DNA from: Valencia hispanica
Lineage: Eukaryota > Chordata > Actinopteri > Cyprinodontiformes > Valenciidae
Direction of reading: 5' to 3'
Assembly (NCBI GenBank): GCA_963556495.2
Contig: OY747712.1
Location: 18,744,235 to 18,808,234 of the forward strand
DNA length: 64,000 nucleotides
Made by a program: the position numbers and the translations under genes. The stretch's first letter is position 1, and the number at the start of each line of letters is the position of its first letter. This document shows positions 12,085 through 23,899 of this stretch, piece after piece. The notes under the pieces were generated by a model, which saw only the letters and a list, made by a program, of their open reading frames with translations, had not been told where the DNA came from and did no database searches.

Positions 12085-12981
12085 AGTGTAACTGAACCCC
12101 ATGAAAATGTATAACCCCGCCCCCAGACAACATTTGAAAAATTCTACAAAGTGGGCGGTGCCAGGAAGCACGGAGGGGGGAACGTGGGGGTGTGTTCAGG
12201 AGGACAGTGATACCTCGCTTAATGTGACACTGAAACATGGGCAGTGACCAAAGCGACGTTGGTAGTTTTGCGACTGATCGATCTGATCAACATTCATCTG
12301 TTTTGAACGTTAGCCTATGTTAGCATTACCACTCCGAGACCGGACTCCTCCTGTCTCCCTCTGCCTCAGCGGCACCGGCCTCGGACAGCGCTGACTCAGC
12401 TCCCTGAGCCAGCGGATCTCCTCCGTTGTCACCGGAGATAGAGGGAGGCTTTATGGAGCCCAGCGGCCGCGAGCCGTATCAATTCGAGCCGCTGAGTCAG
12501 CGCTGTCCGAGGCTGGCGCTGCTGCTGAGGGATAGAGAGACAGGATGGGTCCAGTCTCTGAGTGGTGCTAACATAGGCTTATTTTCAAAACAGTATGTTA
12601 GCTATGCTAACTACGTGCTAATGTGATAATAATGGTAACCTGAAAAACGCAATCCCACTCCAAACTCGCCACGGGGCCGGTATGTATGATAGTTTTATAC
12701 CCAAACCCACGGGGCGTGTCTGTGAGACCATGTCTGTGACACAGTCGATGCCTGTGACGGAAAGATGTACCGCTCGCCACCAATCACAAAATTCAAATGC
12801 AGTAGCCACCGTTCAACCCTAAGAGGGCAGCACTAAGACGTTTTTAGACCAAAAAGTGTAGAATTAAACAAGTTTAAACGAAAATGTAAAAAAATCCCCA
12901 GAAACTGAAAGATTGCATTGGTAAAGACCCATTTATACAGTTTAGAAGCAAAAAAAAGTTTTTTGGGGGTTTAGTTACTCT
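12085..12981. mobile_element. Non-autonomous TTAA-target element, long copy (897 bp)
   Basis: The ends are inverted repeats: AGTGTAACTGAACCCC on the left and GGGGTTTAGTTACTCT on the right. Both are flanked directly by TTAA (12081-12084 and 12982-12985), the target duplicated by piggyBac and Kolobok transposons. A 336-bp relative in opposite orientation is at 24175-24510. No transposase frame is present, so it is non-autonomous. Confidence 0.7.
12298..12593. repeat. Fold-back inside the TTAA element
   Basis: Arms at about 12298-12402 and 12487-12593 are imperfect inverted copies (for example CTGTTTTGAA against TTCAAAACAG, TCGGACAGCGCTGACTCAGC against its complement, and GCCTATGTTAGCA against TGCTAACATAGGC). 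They leave a GC-rich loop of about 85 bases. The arms are much more GC-rich than the rest of the element. Confidence 0.7.
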
Positions 12982-12989
12982 TTAAGGGC

Positions 12990-14284
12990 TGGATTTGGAA
13001 ACCCCTGCTCTAAAAGACAGAGAGATGGTTATTAAGAGACCAATCAAAATGCAAGAAATCATAAAAAGTGTTAGATGAGAAAAAAAGTCTTGAGTCTATG
13101 GTTTTTTGTTGTTGTTAAGTTCCTTTTAATATTGTTGTTCTGCATTACTCTGGAGTTATTTCACCGGAGGAGCTGTTCAGGGAATTATTATGGGCGTGAC
13201 GTCATCGTTAAGTTTCGTTTTCGGGGTTACTCTTTTTTCTTTTCTTCATCCTCTGCATGTCGCTGCATGGTTCTGCAGCTCTGCTACGGAATGGTGTGTG
13301 TGCGTAGATGACGAGTAAGTACTGTATATGCATATTGCATATTATGTTAATATGAGTCTAAGTTATTTTTATCTGTGAGGATGCTCTGTGTTTGAGTTCA
13401 TTCACTTTATCTGTCGACTCAGGTTTCCTGGTTGCTCCGCAGCGCCGGGTGAATAAATATGCCACATTTTAGTGATGTATGAATGTTGGTTCGTTGTATA
13501 AGTTGAAAGCAATCCATAGAGTATTGTTGCAGCACAGAAATCCGACATAGTTTAGAGAATTTCGGATTTGAACTGAGGCTAACCGCTAGCGGAAGTAACC
13601 GGCTAATAGTCAAGCTACTTTGCTCATCCCAAACCGGAAGTAGTTCATAATGTTGTCGGTAGCTTGACGAACCGTAGATTTTGCCTGTTAGATGTGTGCT
13701 GATGGCAAGTTGGTGGATTGTGATTTCTGAGTATTAAGTTTACATTCTAACTTAATGTGTGGAGTTTTGCAGATAATCGATGTACAGATGTTGGGTTTAT
13801 TTGTGTATTTTGGGTTGGTTTACCTAAGTTATCTTTATTATTTTTTAGGAAACCACATGCACCTGTATCTGTCCCGCTGCACTATCCAACCTGTGAACAG
13901 ATGTGGAAATAATAAAGAAAGAAAAGAACACCAGATTTCTCTCCTCATATCCTTCCTGCTCTGAGTGGCTTTAAGTGGTGCTCTGGCCAGCACTGTCAGT
14001 GTGAACAGAGTGATACTCCTGAACCAGCACCTTTGTGCAGAGCACATTTGATTCTCCACTACACAGTATTAGGTTCCCCACTAACAATTCCCTCACAAAG
14101 CATGTGACATAGTCTCCTTATTTTCTACATCAAGCAGCAGGTACCAACTCTCAAATGAAAGCACATGCACAGCGCATGTGTCGTCCATCGGCCGGCTGCG
14201 CCCCCCGGCCTTGTGGCAGAGGCGGGGCACCCCTGTCGGCCGGTCCCTGGTCGGGTCTCTGCTGGTTGTGCCCCTGGAATTTGG
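12990..14284. other. Non-coding, with promoter-like and splice-like motifs
   Basis: No conserved coding frame. A CRE motif (TGACGTCA, near 13198) precedes a donor-like GAG|TAAGTACTG at 13313, and an acceptor-like TATTTTTTAG occurs near 13849, followed by AATAATAAAG near 13908. This order could be a short non-coding transcript or an element remnant. The evidence is weak. Confidence 0.2.
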
Positions 14285-14517
14285 TTTGTTTTATCAGTGT
14301 TGCTCCTTTTTTTCAACCTCTCTGCCGTCTTGCGGAAGTGGAGGGCTGGGTTGTTTTTCTTGTGTTCTTTTTGTTCCTCCTCCTGTCTTGTATCGTCAAC
14401 TCAAACTACTACCTCTCCTGTCTCTCTTCTTCATCTTCTTTCTTTCATCTCTGTGTCTATAACTACAGGTTTTTTAACCCACAGCAATCTCCAATAAAGA
14501 TTTTCACACATGTATAT
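14285..14517 (+). repeat. Dispersed repeat, copy 2
   Basis: Second copy of the family at 6020-6295, sharing the CTCTGCCGTC start, the pyrimidine-rich core and the CCCACAGCAATCTCCAATAA 3' end followed by AGATTTTCACACA. The two copies diverge by point changes and small indels, so they are independent old insertions. Confidence 0.5.
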
Positions 14518-15051
14518 CAAGTGGAGTACTACAGCAAAAGCTGTAATGCTCTGCCTGAGAAAGTAAATCTGTTGGGCTTGTACTTGGTACTCAGACACCA
14601 ATTCTGAGTGCCCCACTGCCAGACAGGAAACGTAAAAATAAAGAAAACAAAAAGAGATAAATCATATTAGTTTAAACCACTAATTTAGATTACAGTTTAG
14701 ATTACAACTGACACAAGAATGCTACTGTATAAATAAAACAAATTTTACTGGTATAAAATGTCTCTTAGCCACCCATCCGACAATTTAATAGTTTGCAAAC
14801 AGCTTACTGATTATTTCAGCAGCTTTGGGTCATCAATAGAAATGCCATTTTTTTTAAAGAAAGGTTCTAAGAAACCTGAAGGAAGAGGAAGTAAATAAGA
14901 ATATATGGATAAAATGGGAAGATAGAAATAGTAATAGAATAAAAATAAAAACATTGACCTCCTTTGTACAGTGTTTCGGCGTAGACTCCTTAAACTCTTG
15001 TTTTTTTTGTTTTGAAAGTTTCCAACATAGGATATTTAAGGAAGAAGTGGG

Positions 15052-15053
<2 letters not shown>

Positions 15054-15106
<53 letters not shown>

Positions 15107-15107
15107 A
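15054..15107. repeat. (TC)n microsatellite
   Basis: About 27 TC units with one TTTC interruption. It directly precedes the 5' truncated end of the L2 LINE. Confidence 0.9.
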
Positions 15108-15463
15108 ACGGCAACCAACTTCAGCCTCTTCAAAAAGCGGTTCCATTTGTCGTTTGTGATTAACTGTTTTTCAGCCCCCCCCTGTCTACCACACCAGCCC
15201 CAGCTGCTCCTGCCCTCTCTGCCCCTTCCGCCACATCCTGATGTTCAGCTGGTCCCTGCTCCTATGAACTCAGTTCTGATTTTAACAGTAACTCACATAT
15301 CGGACTTGGACCTTGTTTTACATCATTCATACCTGTTATTATCAGCAGAGAGCGAAAAAATAATATAAAACATAGCAAATGCAACCCTAATAATCTCAAA
15401 CAGTTACCAAAAGTCCTACCTCCAGTAAACCATACAGTCACTCAATCTCCAATCACCATTAAT

Positions 15464-16177
15464 ATGGCACTTCTAAATGTTCGCTCTCTGCTGAATAAAA
15501 CTTTTATAATAAATGACCTAATTTTAGATCATAATATTAATTGTTTATTTTTAATCAGAAACATGGCTGAGTGCAGATGCCCCGTTGTTCTTACAGAGGC
15601 GTCTCCACCAAATTTTAACTTCACTTATTCCACGAGGAGTTGCAAAAGGGGAGGCGGAACTGCTTTTATTGGTTCATCAACGCTTTCTGCCAAACCTGTT
15701 TTATTTGATAATTTTAGCACTTTTGAATATACTGCGTCTGTTTTTAGCACTCCTCAGATTTTATTTGTCACAGTTTATAGGCCTCCTAAAAAGAGTGCAC
15801 TTTTTATTAAAGAATTTTCAGAGTTTTTATCAATTTTGCACAACTCTTATGAACGAATAATTTTAGCTGGTGATTTTAATCTACATATAGATAACATCTT
15901 AGATCCTTTATCAACAGAATTTTTAAATGTTTCAAACTATATGGATTTTAGTCAACATGTCACGCAGCCAACTCACAACAGAGGACACACCCTGGACTTG
16001 GTCATCACGTATGGCCTGTCCACCAGTGTGTCCTCTGTTGTTGACTTGGCTGTCTCTGACCATTACTGTCTGTTTTTTAATATCACCAGTTTTATCCAGA
16101 AGGAGACCTCTGTGAGAACTGTCAGGAAGCGCCATCTAACCCCTGAAGTGGCTGCAGGTTTTCTGGAAATTTTTTAA
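15464..16177 (+). pseudogene. L2 copy 1 ORF2: endonuclease domain
   Basis: The frame starts MALLNVRSLLNKT, the typical beginning of an apurinic/apyrimidinic-type LINE endonuclease. It continues with a VTVYRPP strand, the catalytic segment ILAGDFNLHID, GHTLDLVIT and the final SDHYCLFF containing the conserved Asp-His pair. About 230 residues are covered. The expected LTETWL segment near residue 30 is shifted and altered by a local frame disturbance, and the frame ends at TAA before the linker to the reverse transcriptase. It nicks target DNA to prime reverse transcription in active relatives; this copy is broken. Confidence 0.75.
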
Positions 16178-16189
16178 AAGAATCCTCCT

Positions 16190-17631
16190 ATTGTTTTACC
16201 TGCCCCCTGTGATTTTATTAATAATTTTAACAGAAGGCTTCAATCCGCTCTTGACCTGCTGGCTCCAGTTAAAGTTATAAACACAGACTTAAAACCAACA
16301 ACACCATGGAGAAACGAAGACCTTAAGAGATTAAAAGGAGCTGCAGGGTGGCAGAGAGAAAATGGAGGAAAAATAAAATCACAATAAATCATCAAATGTA
16401 CATCGAACGTCTCAAATCATATAACAATGCAGTAAGAAATTCCAGAAATGCATACTTTTCCAGAATCATCTCACAACATAAAAAGAATCCCAAAATTCTG
16501 TTTTCCACTATAGACAACATTTTTAACTGTACTACTAATGCATATCAGAAAACCCCCTCAAATGCTCTTTGTGAGGAGTTTGCAGACCACTTCAGAGGGA
16601 AGGTAGAGACGATCAGATGTAATATTTTATATTCTCAGTGTAACATGGTTTTAGACAAATCTGACTGTGTGTCTCTACCAGAGGAAACGCTGGACAGTTT
16701 TGTTCTGGTAGAAGCTGGGACTCTTGATAAAGTTTTCTCCTCAGTGAGGCCCACCACATGTGTTTTGGACCCGATTCCCACTTCCTTCTTTAAGCAATTT
16801 TATGAATCTTTTAGAGATGAGATTTTAACCGTGATGAATTGCTCCCTTCAGACGGGGGTCTTTCCTGCCGCCTTTAAAGGGGCGGTAGTGAGGCCCCTGC
16901 TGAAGAAGAGCAATTTAGATTTTAATGATTTAAAAAACTTCCGACCAGTTTCTAACTTACCGTTTTTAAGCAAAGTTTTAGAAAAACTTGTTTTAATTCA
17001 ACTTAATGATTTTATTAACGCTCATAATGTCCTGGAGAAATTTCAGTCTGGTTTTAGGGTGAACCACAGCACAGAGACGGCTCTTTTAAAGATTTTAAAT
17101 GATTTTAGATTCAATTATGATGCTCAGAAGGTGACAGTGTTGGTCCTACTGGATCTAAGCGCTGCCTTTGATACAGTGGACCACACTATTCTTTTAACTC
17201 GTTTAAAACAGATCGGCCTCTCTGGTGCTGTTCATAAATGGTTTACATCCTATCTCACAGACAGGACTTTTATGGTAAGTTTAGATACCTGCTCCTCTAA
17301 GGTCCACAAGATCACATGTGGTGTGCCCCAGGGTTCAATTTTAGGCCCAATCAGCATAACTTTCAAAGTTATGCTGATGATACACAGTTGTACATCTCCA
17401 TGTCTCCCGATGACACACGGCCAATGGATGCACTTTTTAACTGCATTTTAGACATTAAATCCTGGATGGCAGAAAACTTTCTCCAGCTCAACCAGGACAA
17501 AACTGAATTTTTAGTCATCGGTCCTGAGGCTCAGAGAGAGAAACTTTTACCAAAACTGCAATCACTGTCTTTTAATCCTTCTTTACTAGTGAAGAACCTG
17601 GGCGTGATTTTTGACTCTGAGCTGACTTTTA
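16190..17631 (+). pseudogene. L2 copy 1 ORF2: reverse transcriptase domain
   Basis: Open from 16348 to 17451, then continuing in another frame from 17316. Motifs in order: [53 protein letters not shown] (with the first catalytic Asp), [11 protein letters not shown], then SYADDTQLY with the catalytic Asp pair. A deletion of roughly 60 bases between GPI and YADD removed the usual LLFxIYMLPLG segment and shifted the frame. The domain is then cut at 17631, in a segment reading NLGVIFDSELTF, by insertion of L2 copy 2, and resumes at 22349. Confidence 0.8.
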
Positions 17632-17969
17632 GAAATGTTGCTCTGTTTTATCCTTCTCAACTTTCTACCTTTGTTTGCCATGGAACATCTCAGAACAAAG
17701 ATAAAGGAATGCACACAGATACTGATGTTTAGGGAAGCTAACTACACAAATCATTTTCTCTTTGTTTTAAGAGACGCATACTGCGACTGCTGAAGGAGGA
17801 GCAGCTGCTCTCTGTCTCTCTCCAGATCCATTCACTTTATTTTATTTTCTGTTTGCTTTTCTTATTTTCTTTTCTTAACTTTTCCTTAGTTACTTTATCT
17901 AGCCAGCCCCTGGAGTTTCTGTATTAGACCAGATCTCTTCTTGGATTACTTTTTTATGGACTTATCAAC

Positions 17970-19296
17970 ATGGCTTTTTGCTCAGCTGAGGATTTTGAAA
18001 AACTGCTCCACAGAATTGAGGGCATTGAAACGAAGCTACGTCGTCTGGAAATTAATTTTGATCTTCACGCTGATTATGGACAAAATGACACAACTTTACC
18101 GTTGAATGCAAACAGGGAACAGCCTATCAGCCCGGTGTTACATCGGTCTAACCGTGTCACAGAGACTCCCTACAGGCGTCTGAGCGGCAGAACTCCGCAC
18201 TATAATGAAGACTGGCCAGCATTAAAACGCACGGAATCATCAACCCCAGCCTGTTTTCCGAGGAAGAAAAAACAAAAGAAACTCCGTCACAGAGAAACCT
18301 CTGAACCCAGAACTGCCGCTTCTGCTAAAAGTAAACAAAAGAGGTTTCAGCCAAAAACAAGAGATAATTCTCCACCTGGAATCCCGCTGAAAAACAGATT
18401 CGCAGCCTTGAGTTCCCTGAAAGATGACGCAGCCCCCTTGGACCAGTCAAAGCCACCAGGAGAAACCCAGCCGCATCAAACGGACACATAACAAAGTAAG
18501 AGCCCCCCCAGCAAAGATTGTTATCATACAAGATGGATCAATTAATGGAACTGAGGCTTTTTGTAGCAAGAATACCAAAGTTTATAGCTGCTACAAAAAT
18601 ACAGTGAGAGAAATATCAGAAAAAATCCCTAAAATCTTGGACCAACATCCTGCTTTGGAAAAGCTCGTCATTCACGCTGGATCAGCAGATATCGCGATGA
18701 GACAATCAGAGATTCTGAAGAGAGACTTTTCTGATCTCCTACAGAGACTTGATGGACTTAACGTAAACATCCTCATCAGCGGACCAGTCCCTGAAGGGAA
18801 TGATGAAAGATTTAGCAGACTCCGTATGCTCCATAAATGGTTGAAGAAACAATCAGCTGAGAAGTCGTTTACATTTATTAATAATTTCAAAGTATTTGGA
18901 AGTGCTAATCATCTGTTCAAAGAAGGGATGCGTTATCTGAACAAGGCCGGAGTAAGGCTCTTAGCAGCAAACATTTTTTCTTATCAAAATCAGAAAGCAA
19001 AACACTTGCTCCCAAAAGCTGACCTTGAGGCGCCCATGGATATCAGAGAACAAAAACAGCAAGTCAGGATGACACCACAGGACCGAACAGATAAACAACC
19101 ATCAGAGATTAAGTCTTCATCTTCCTGTGACTCAGCCACATCAAATGAGTCTCCATTTAGAAACTTTACAGACAGACTGAACGAGCAAATCAAATTTGGG
19201 ACACAATTAACATCTAAACGTAGACTACACCAAACGCCTGGGACTAGTGTCAATAAGCCTGGGAGCTTCCCCCCACTGATTATTACAGAAATTTGA
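17970..19296 (+). pseudogene. L2 copy 2 ORF1: basic N-terminus plus SGNH esterase-like domain
   Basis: The first part (17970-18491) begins MAFCSAEDFEKLLHRIEGIE, a short coiled-coil-like start, and becomes rich in Lys and Arg, as expected for nucleic-acid binding. The second part (18424-19296, shifted frame) has KIVIIQDGSI and LVIHAGSADIAMRQSEILKR, then ILISGPVPEGNDERFSRL, matching the SGNH/GDSL esterase-like domain found in ORF1 of CR1/L2 LINEs. The usual terminal Asp-x-x-His is replaced here by KEGMRYLN, so catalysis looks lost in this copy. One frameshift in the overlap 18424-18491, near C runs, separates the two parts. Confidence 0.7.
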
Positions 19297-19339
19297 AATT
19301 TGAGGGAGCCGGGCAATAAATCCACCCCTACCGTCTCCC

Positions 19340-22150
19340 AGAATTCACCCTGCATTAGATCTCTATCCGGGAAGTCTTTTCTTATCAATGACTTCATCAC
19401 TGAGCATAATTTACACGCCCTTTTTTTTCAGAAACTTGGCTAGATGAAAATAACGAAACAACTTCATTAATAGAATCTAGTCCTCCAAATTACAATTTCT
19501 TAAGCGAGAACAGAAAACACAGACGAGGTGGAGGTGTAGCCACCATCTTTCACAACTCAATGAACTTTAAAAAGGTAACTCTGGGCACGTTTGATTCTTT
19601 TGAATACCTAGCCATCCAGATAAATGAGCCTAACAAAGCGTTATTTCTAAGTTTATATAAACCACCAAAACTTAACTCTAACTTATTTAATGATTTCAAT
19701 GACCTTCTTTCTGTAATATGTATCGACTATGACCAACTAATCATCGTGGGGGACTTTAACATCCATACCGACAACCCCCAAGATAGACAAGCAAAAACAT
19801 TAGATGATACTCTCCACAACTTCGGACTGATCCAGCATGTCAAACAACCTACACACAATAAAGGACACACTCTGGACTTAATTATCAGCAAAGGTTTAAA
19901 TATTTCCGACATCTCTGTAATTAATATTGCATTATCTGACCATTTCTGTATTTTCTTTGAAAGTACCATCTCTGCTAAATTATCCAGCCACAGTAAGACC
20001 ACTATAAAAAAGCGTTTTCTAGGGGACAGTTCAGTAGAAACCTTTAAACGTATTTATCCTTCCACCACATCCCCCTCATCTCCCAACTCAAGCTCAGTAA
20101 ATAAGTTGGTAGATAATTTCCATGTGAAAATCTCAGACATCATGGATTCCATTGCTCCAACTAGTCTCAGGTAGAAAGTAGTCTCAGGTAGAAAAAAGTC
20201 TCAGTGGACAAGTAATCCACTGGTACGTAGTGAAAAAAGAGAGTGTCGACGAGCCGAGAGAAAATGGCGGAAAACTCGACTCCAGGTTCACTGTGAGATC
20301 TACAAAGAGAGACTGAATAGATATCAGCTAACTATAAAAGATGCTAGGGAATCGTTCTTTTCTGAAATCATCAACAGAAACATTAATAATGCACGGACTC
20401 TATTTGCAACAGTGGAAAGACTAACTAATCCTTTAGTGACAGTAGCCCCTGAACTAAATTCTACCAGGGCCTTCAATGAATTTGCCAGCTTTTTCACTGA
20501 AAATATTCTAACAATTAGATGGTCAATCTGTACCTCAATATCGAACCCACAACCAGTGCCATCCCCAATCAACAACAATGTAGAGAAAATGTCTGAATTC
20601 CACGAATTAAACCAGAACAGCCTTGAAAAAATCATTATCCAATTAAGCTCCTCCTCCTGCCATCTTGATATCCTACCCACAGCTTTTCTAAAGAAAGTTC
20701 TTCCTGTTATTGGTTCTGATCTTGTTCAAATAGTGAACTCATCACTGCTATCAGGTGTCTTCCCTCAGGCTTTAAAAACAGCAGTTATTAAACCACTGCT
20801 AAAGAAGAAAAATCTGGACAACACGTTAATGCAGAACTACAGGCCAACCTCTAATCTTCCATTCATCAGTAAGATTATTGAAAAAGCTGTGTTTCAGCAG
20901 TTAAATGGCTTCATAACAATGACAAACCGTTTTGATGTTTTTCAGTCTGGTTTCTGCGCTCACCACAGCACCGAGACTGTCCTCGTCAAAGTATTTAATG
21001 ACATCCGCATAAATACAGACTGTGGAAGAACCACAGTGCTGGTTCTGTTGGACCTCAGTGCAGCATTTGACACTGTTGATCATGATATTTTATTGGAACG
21101 ACTGGAGAGCTGGGTCGGACTCTCTGGTACAGTACTTGGCTGGTTCGAGTCTTACCTAAAGAACAGGGACTTCTATGTTTCAATAGGAAACGTTTCATCA
21201 GAACGAACAGAAATCACATGTGGGGTGCCCCAGGGCTCCATCCTGGGGCCCCTCTTATTTAATATCTACATGCTCCCACTAGGCAAGATTATAGCAACCA
21301 ATAACATTAGCTACCATAACTACGCAGATGACACTCAGCTCTACATTACAATGTCACCAGGTGACTCTGAACCCATTCAAACCCTAAATCAATGCATTGA
21401 CCAAATAAATGGATGGATGTGCCATAACTTTCTTCAGCTGAATAGAAACAAAACTGAAGTGATTATTTTTGGACCCAAGGAGGAACGATCAAGAGTCAGC
21501 ACACAGCTTCAATTAATACAGCTAGAAACTACTGATCAGGTTCGAAACCTAGGTGTAGTAATGGACTCAGACCTGAACCTCCAGGGTCACATAAAGGCAA
21601 TAACAAGGTCAGCGTTCTATCACCTGAAGAACATCTCTAGGATTAAAGGACTGATTTTGCAACACGACCTAGAAAAACTCATCCATGCGTTTATCTTTAG
21701 TCGGATTGATTACTGCAACAGCATCTTCACAGGTCTGCCTAAAAAGTCAATCAGACAGCTGCAGCTGATCCAGAACGCTGCCGCTCGCGTCCTCACTAGA
21801 ACCATGACAGTAGAGCACATCACCCCAGTTCTAAAGTCCTTACACTGGCTCTCTGTAGCTCAGAGAATAGACTTTAAATACTTTTACTAGTTTATAAATC
21901 ATTACATGGCTTAGCACCAAAATATGTTGAAGACCTGTTGTCATGGTACCAACCACCAAGACCACTCAGGTCCTCCAACTCTAGCCTACTAAACATCCCT
22001 AGACTCAGAACTAAACATGGAGAAGCAGCTTTCACTTTTTATGCTCCCCTTATCTGGAACAGACTTCCTGACGAGTGTAGATCTGCTGAAACTCTGAACT
22101 GCTTTAAATCGAGACTAAAAACCCATCTGTTTAGAATTGCCTTTGAGTAA
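19340..22150 (+). pseudogene. L2 copy 2 ORF2: endonuclease-reverse transcriptase, near intact
   Basis: One frame runs from about 19428 to 21890 with a single internal TAG (20172-20174). Upstream the frame is broken at a T run near 19420, between LHALF and the ETWLDENN segment. Endonuclease motifs: FLSLYKPPK, IIVGDFNIHTD, GHTLDLIIS, LSDHFCIFF. Reverse transcriptase motifs: [70 protein letters not shown], and NYADDTQLY with the catalytic Asp pair, then the C-terminal [16 protein letters not shown] one-base shift near 21885 separates the last 70 codons (21938-22150, FYAPLIWNRLPDECRSAETL). The few lesions indicate a recent insertion. Confidence 0.82.
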
Positions 22151-22322
22151 ATGCTTGATGTCATATGTATGAAATGTGTTCATGCTCTCTTGCTTTTTTT
22201 TTCTCTTGCTTTATTGTCTATCATGTGTAATGTGTGTTTCTTTTATGTGTTTTTTTTAAATCACCAAATCATGTAAAGCACCTTGAATTACCCTGCTGTT
22301 GAAAGTGTGCTATACAAATAAA

Positions 22323-22342
22323 ATTGCCTTGCCTTGCCTTGC
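22323..22342 (+). repeat. (TTGCC)n 3' tail of L2 copy 2
   Basis: Tandem TTGCC units follow CTATACAAATAAAA, the normal place for the short tandem tail of this LINE type. Confidence 0.8.
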
Positions 22343-22348
22343 CTTTTA

Positions 22349-22921
22349 TTCCTCACATAAAAAATGTTACTAAAATAGGTTTTTATCAACTAAAGAACAT
22401 TGCCAGAGTCCGCCCCATTCTCTCTCGGGCCAATATGGAGACGCTGATGCATGCTTTTATCACCAGTAGGATTGATTACTGTAATGCTCTGCTTTCTGGT
22501 CTTCCCAAAAAGACTACCTCAAGCTTACAACTTTTACAGAATTCAGCAGCACGCGTCCTGACGAAGACCAGGAGGCAGGAACACATTAAACCTGTCTTAG
22601 GATCACTGCATTGGCTCCCCGTATGTTTCAGGATCAATTTTAAGATTCTTTAAATATTTTTTAAGTGTCTTAATGGTCTTGGGCCTCCTTATCTCTCAGA
22701 GCTGCTTTTACCGTATGAACCTTCGCGGTCTCTGCGCTCCTCTGGCAGCAGTCTCCTTGTCACCCCAAAAGTCAGGACACACACTCATGGTGAGGCGTCT
22801 TTCTGTTATTATGGCCCTCACCTCTGGAACAGGCTGCCAGAGAACCTCAGGGCCGCAGAGAACGTTCATGTTTTTAAGAGCAGGCTCAAGACTCACCTTT
22901 TTTATCATAGCTTTTAACTGA
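22349..22921 (+). pseudogene. L2 copy 1 ORF2: displaced C-terminal part
   Basis: The translation restarts at PHIKNVTKIGFYQLKNIARV, in register with the point where copy 1 was interrupted at 17631. It continues ITSRIDYCNALLSGLPKK and LLQNSAARVLTKTRRQEHIK, the standard C-terminal region of L2 ORF2. A stop and frame change near 22653 leads to a final frame to 22921. Before copy 2 inserted, this was contiguous with the reverse transcriptase at 16348-17631. Confidence 0.8.
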
Positions 22922-23629
22922 TTATTATTTATTAAATCTGTTTAATTGCTCTGCATGTTTTATTTGATTGAATTCTTTTTAGTTTAGCTTTTAGCTGGCT
23001 ATTTATCAATTATTGTTTATCTGCTTTCCATTTTTATTTGATCATATCTTATAATTGTTTTAATTTTAATATTTTAACTTATTTTAGTTTTCCTTCCAGT
23101 GTTTCCTCTGTGGGAGCCCTCTGCCTCGGGGGCGGTGGTCGGCTGTGGCTGCCTTGGTGCTCTCCAGGTGGTGCTTGGGTGGAGGTGGGGGTACCAGCCC
23201 TCCCTCCTCTGGGCTCCCTGGGTCAGTGCCTTGGCTGCTGCTGTTGATCTGCTGCTGCCGATGTAGATGGCTCCCATGATGACGTTTCCTGGTTCATCTG
23301 TACTCAGCCCGTTCTGCTTTTGTTAATGTGCTGTTGTTTATTGTTGCTTTTATGCATGGGGGGGTATAGCTGTGGTGATGTTTTTTTACTTTTGGGTTTT
23401 GGGAAGAGGGGGTTGTGGGTCATTTTTAATCTGTAAAGCACTTTGAGAAGCTTTGTTTTGGTTTGAAAAGCGCTTTATAAATAAAGTTTGATTTGATTGA
23501 ATTCAGCGTCAGTACTTTTTGGACATATATTGATTGGATGAAAGAGAGCTGCCTGTGATTGGCTGGTAAAAAAAACTGTTCTGAGATAAGACTGAGCCGT
23601 GTATGCGTGAAAACTGTTTTGCGAGCAGA

Positions 23630-23735
23630 GACAGAACTGTGCCTGACCAGACAGAGTTGAGCGAGGAGAGACAGAACTGCGTGCGAGCAGACAGTGTTGA
23701 GTGAGCAGAGATCGTAGTGCGCAAGTGGTGTCCAA
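23630..23735. repeat. Short degenerate tandem repeat
   Basis: Variants of GAGCAGAGACAGAACTGTG recur about four times with changing spacers. No family is implied. Confidence 0.4.
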
Positions 23736-23899
23736 AAACATGACTGATAAGCCCCTTTCAAACAGGCCATGAAAAACGGTAATTTTCCAGACTTCGTCTG
23801 TTTTGCTTTTGAGTGTGAAAGCAATCTTCTAGACTTTGTTCGGATACCCTTTAACAGTAATTTTACAGATGAAGACTTAGTAACAAGAGTGGACTTTTC

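Larger units (their letters stand above)
17632..22342 (+). mobile_element. L2-type LINE (copy 2), essentially full length, nested in copy 1
   Basis: The inserted block holds a 5' UTR (17632-17969), ORF1 (17970-19296), ORF2 (about 19340-22150), a 3' UTR and a TTGCC tail. The same six bases CTTTTA lie at both junctions (17626-17631 and 22343-22348), and the disrupted reading frame of copy 1 continues immediately after, so the junctions are precise. Only a handful of coding lesions are visible, which makes this the youngest LINE in the window. The same 3' end, in antisense, occurs at 60478-60560. Confidence 0.85.
15110..23500 (+). mobile_element. L2-type LINE (copy 1), 5' truncated and split by copy 2
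   Basis: The coding part runs 15464-17631 (endonuclease and reverse transcriptase), is interrupted by 17632-22348, and resumes at 22349 with the rest of the ORF2 C-terminus. The 3' UTR has the CTTTGAGAAG and GCGCTTTATAAATAAAG motifs seen at L2-type LINE ends and a TTTGAT-type tail to 23500. The whole of ORF1 is missing at the 5' side. The element carries several frame breaks and is older than the copy inserted in it. Confidence 0.8.

Noticed and set aside
15060..15107. CRISPR-like short repeat array
   Set aside because: It is a plain TC microsatellite; no direct repeat-spacer array exists in the window and the genome is a vertebrate.
23074..23277. Small frames over the GC-rich segment 23090-23270
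   Set aside because: The segment is the 3' UTR of L2 copy 1; the frames have no motif and conflict with the element structure.
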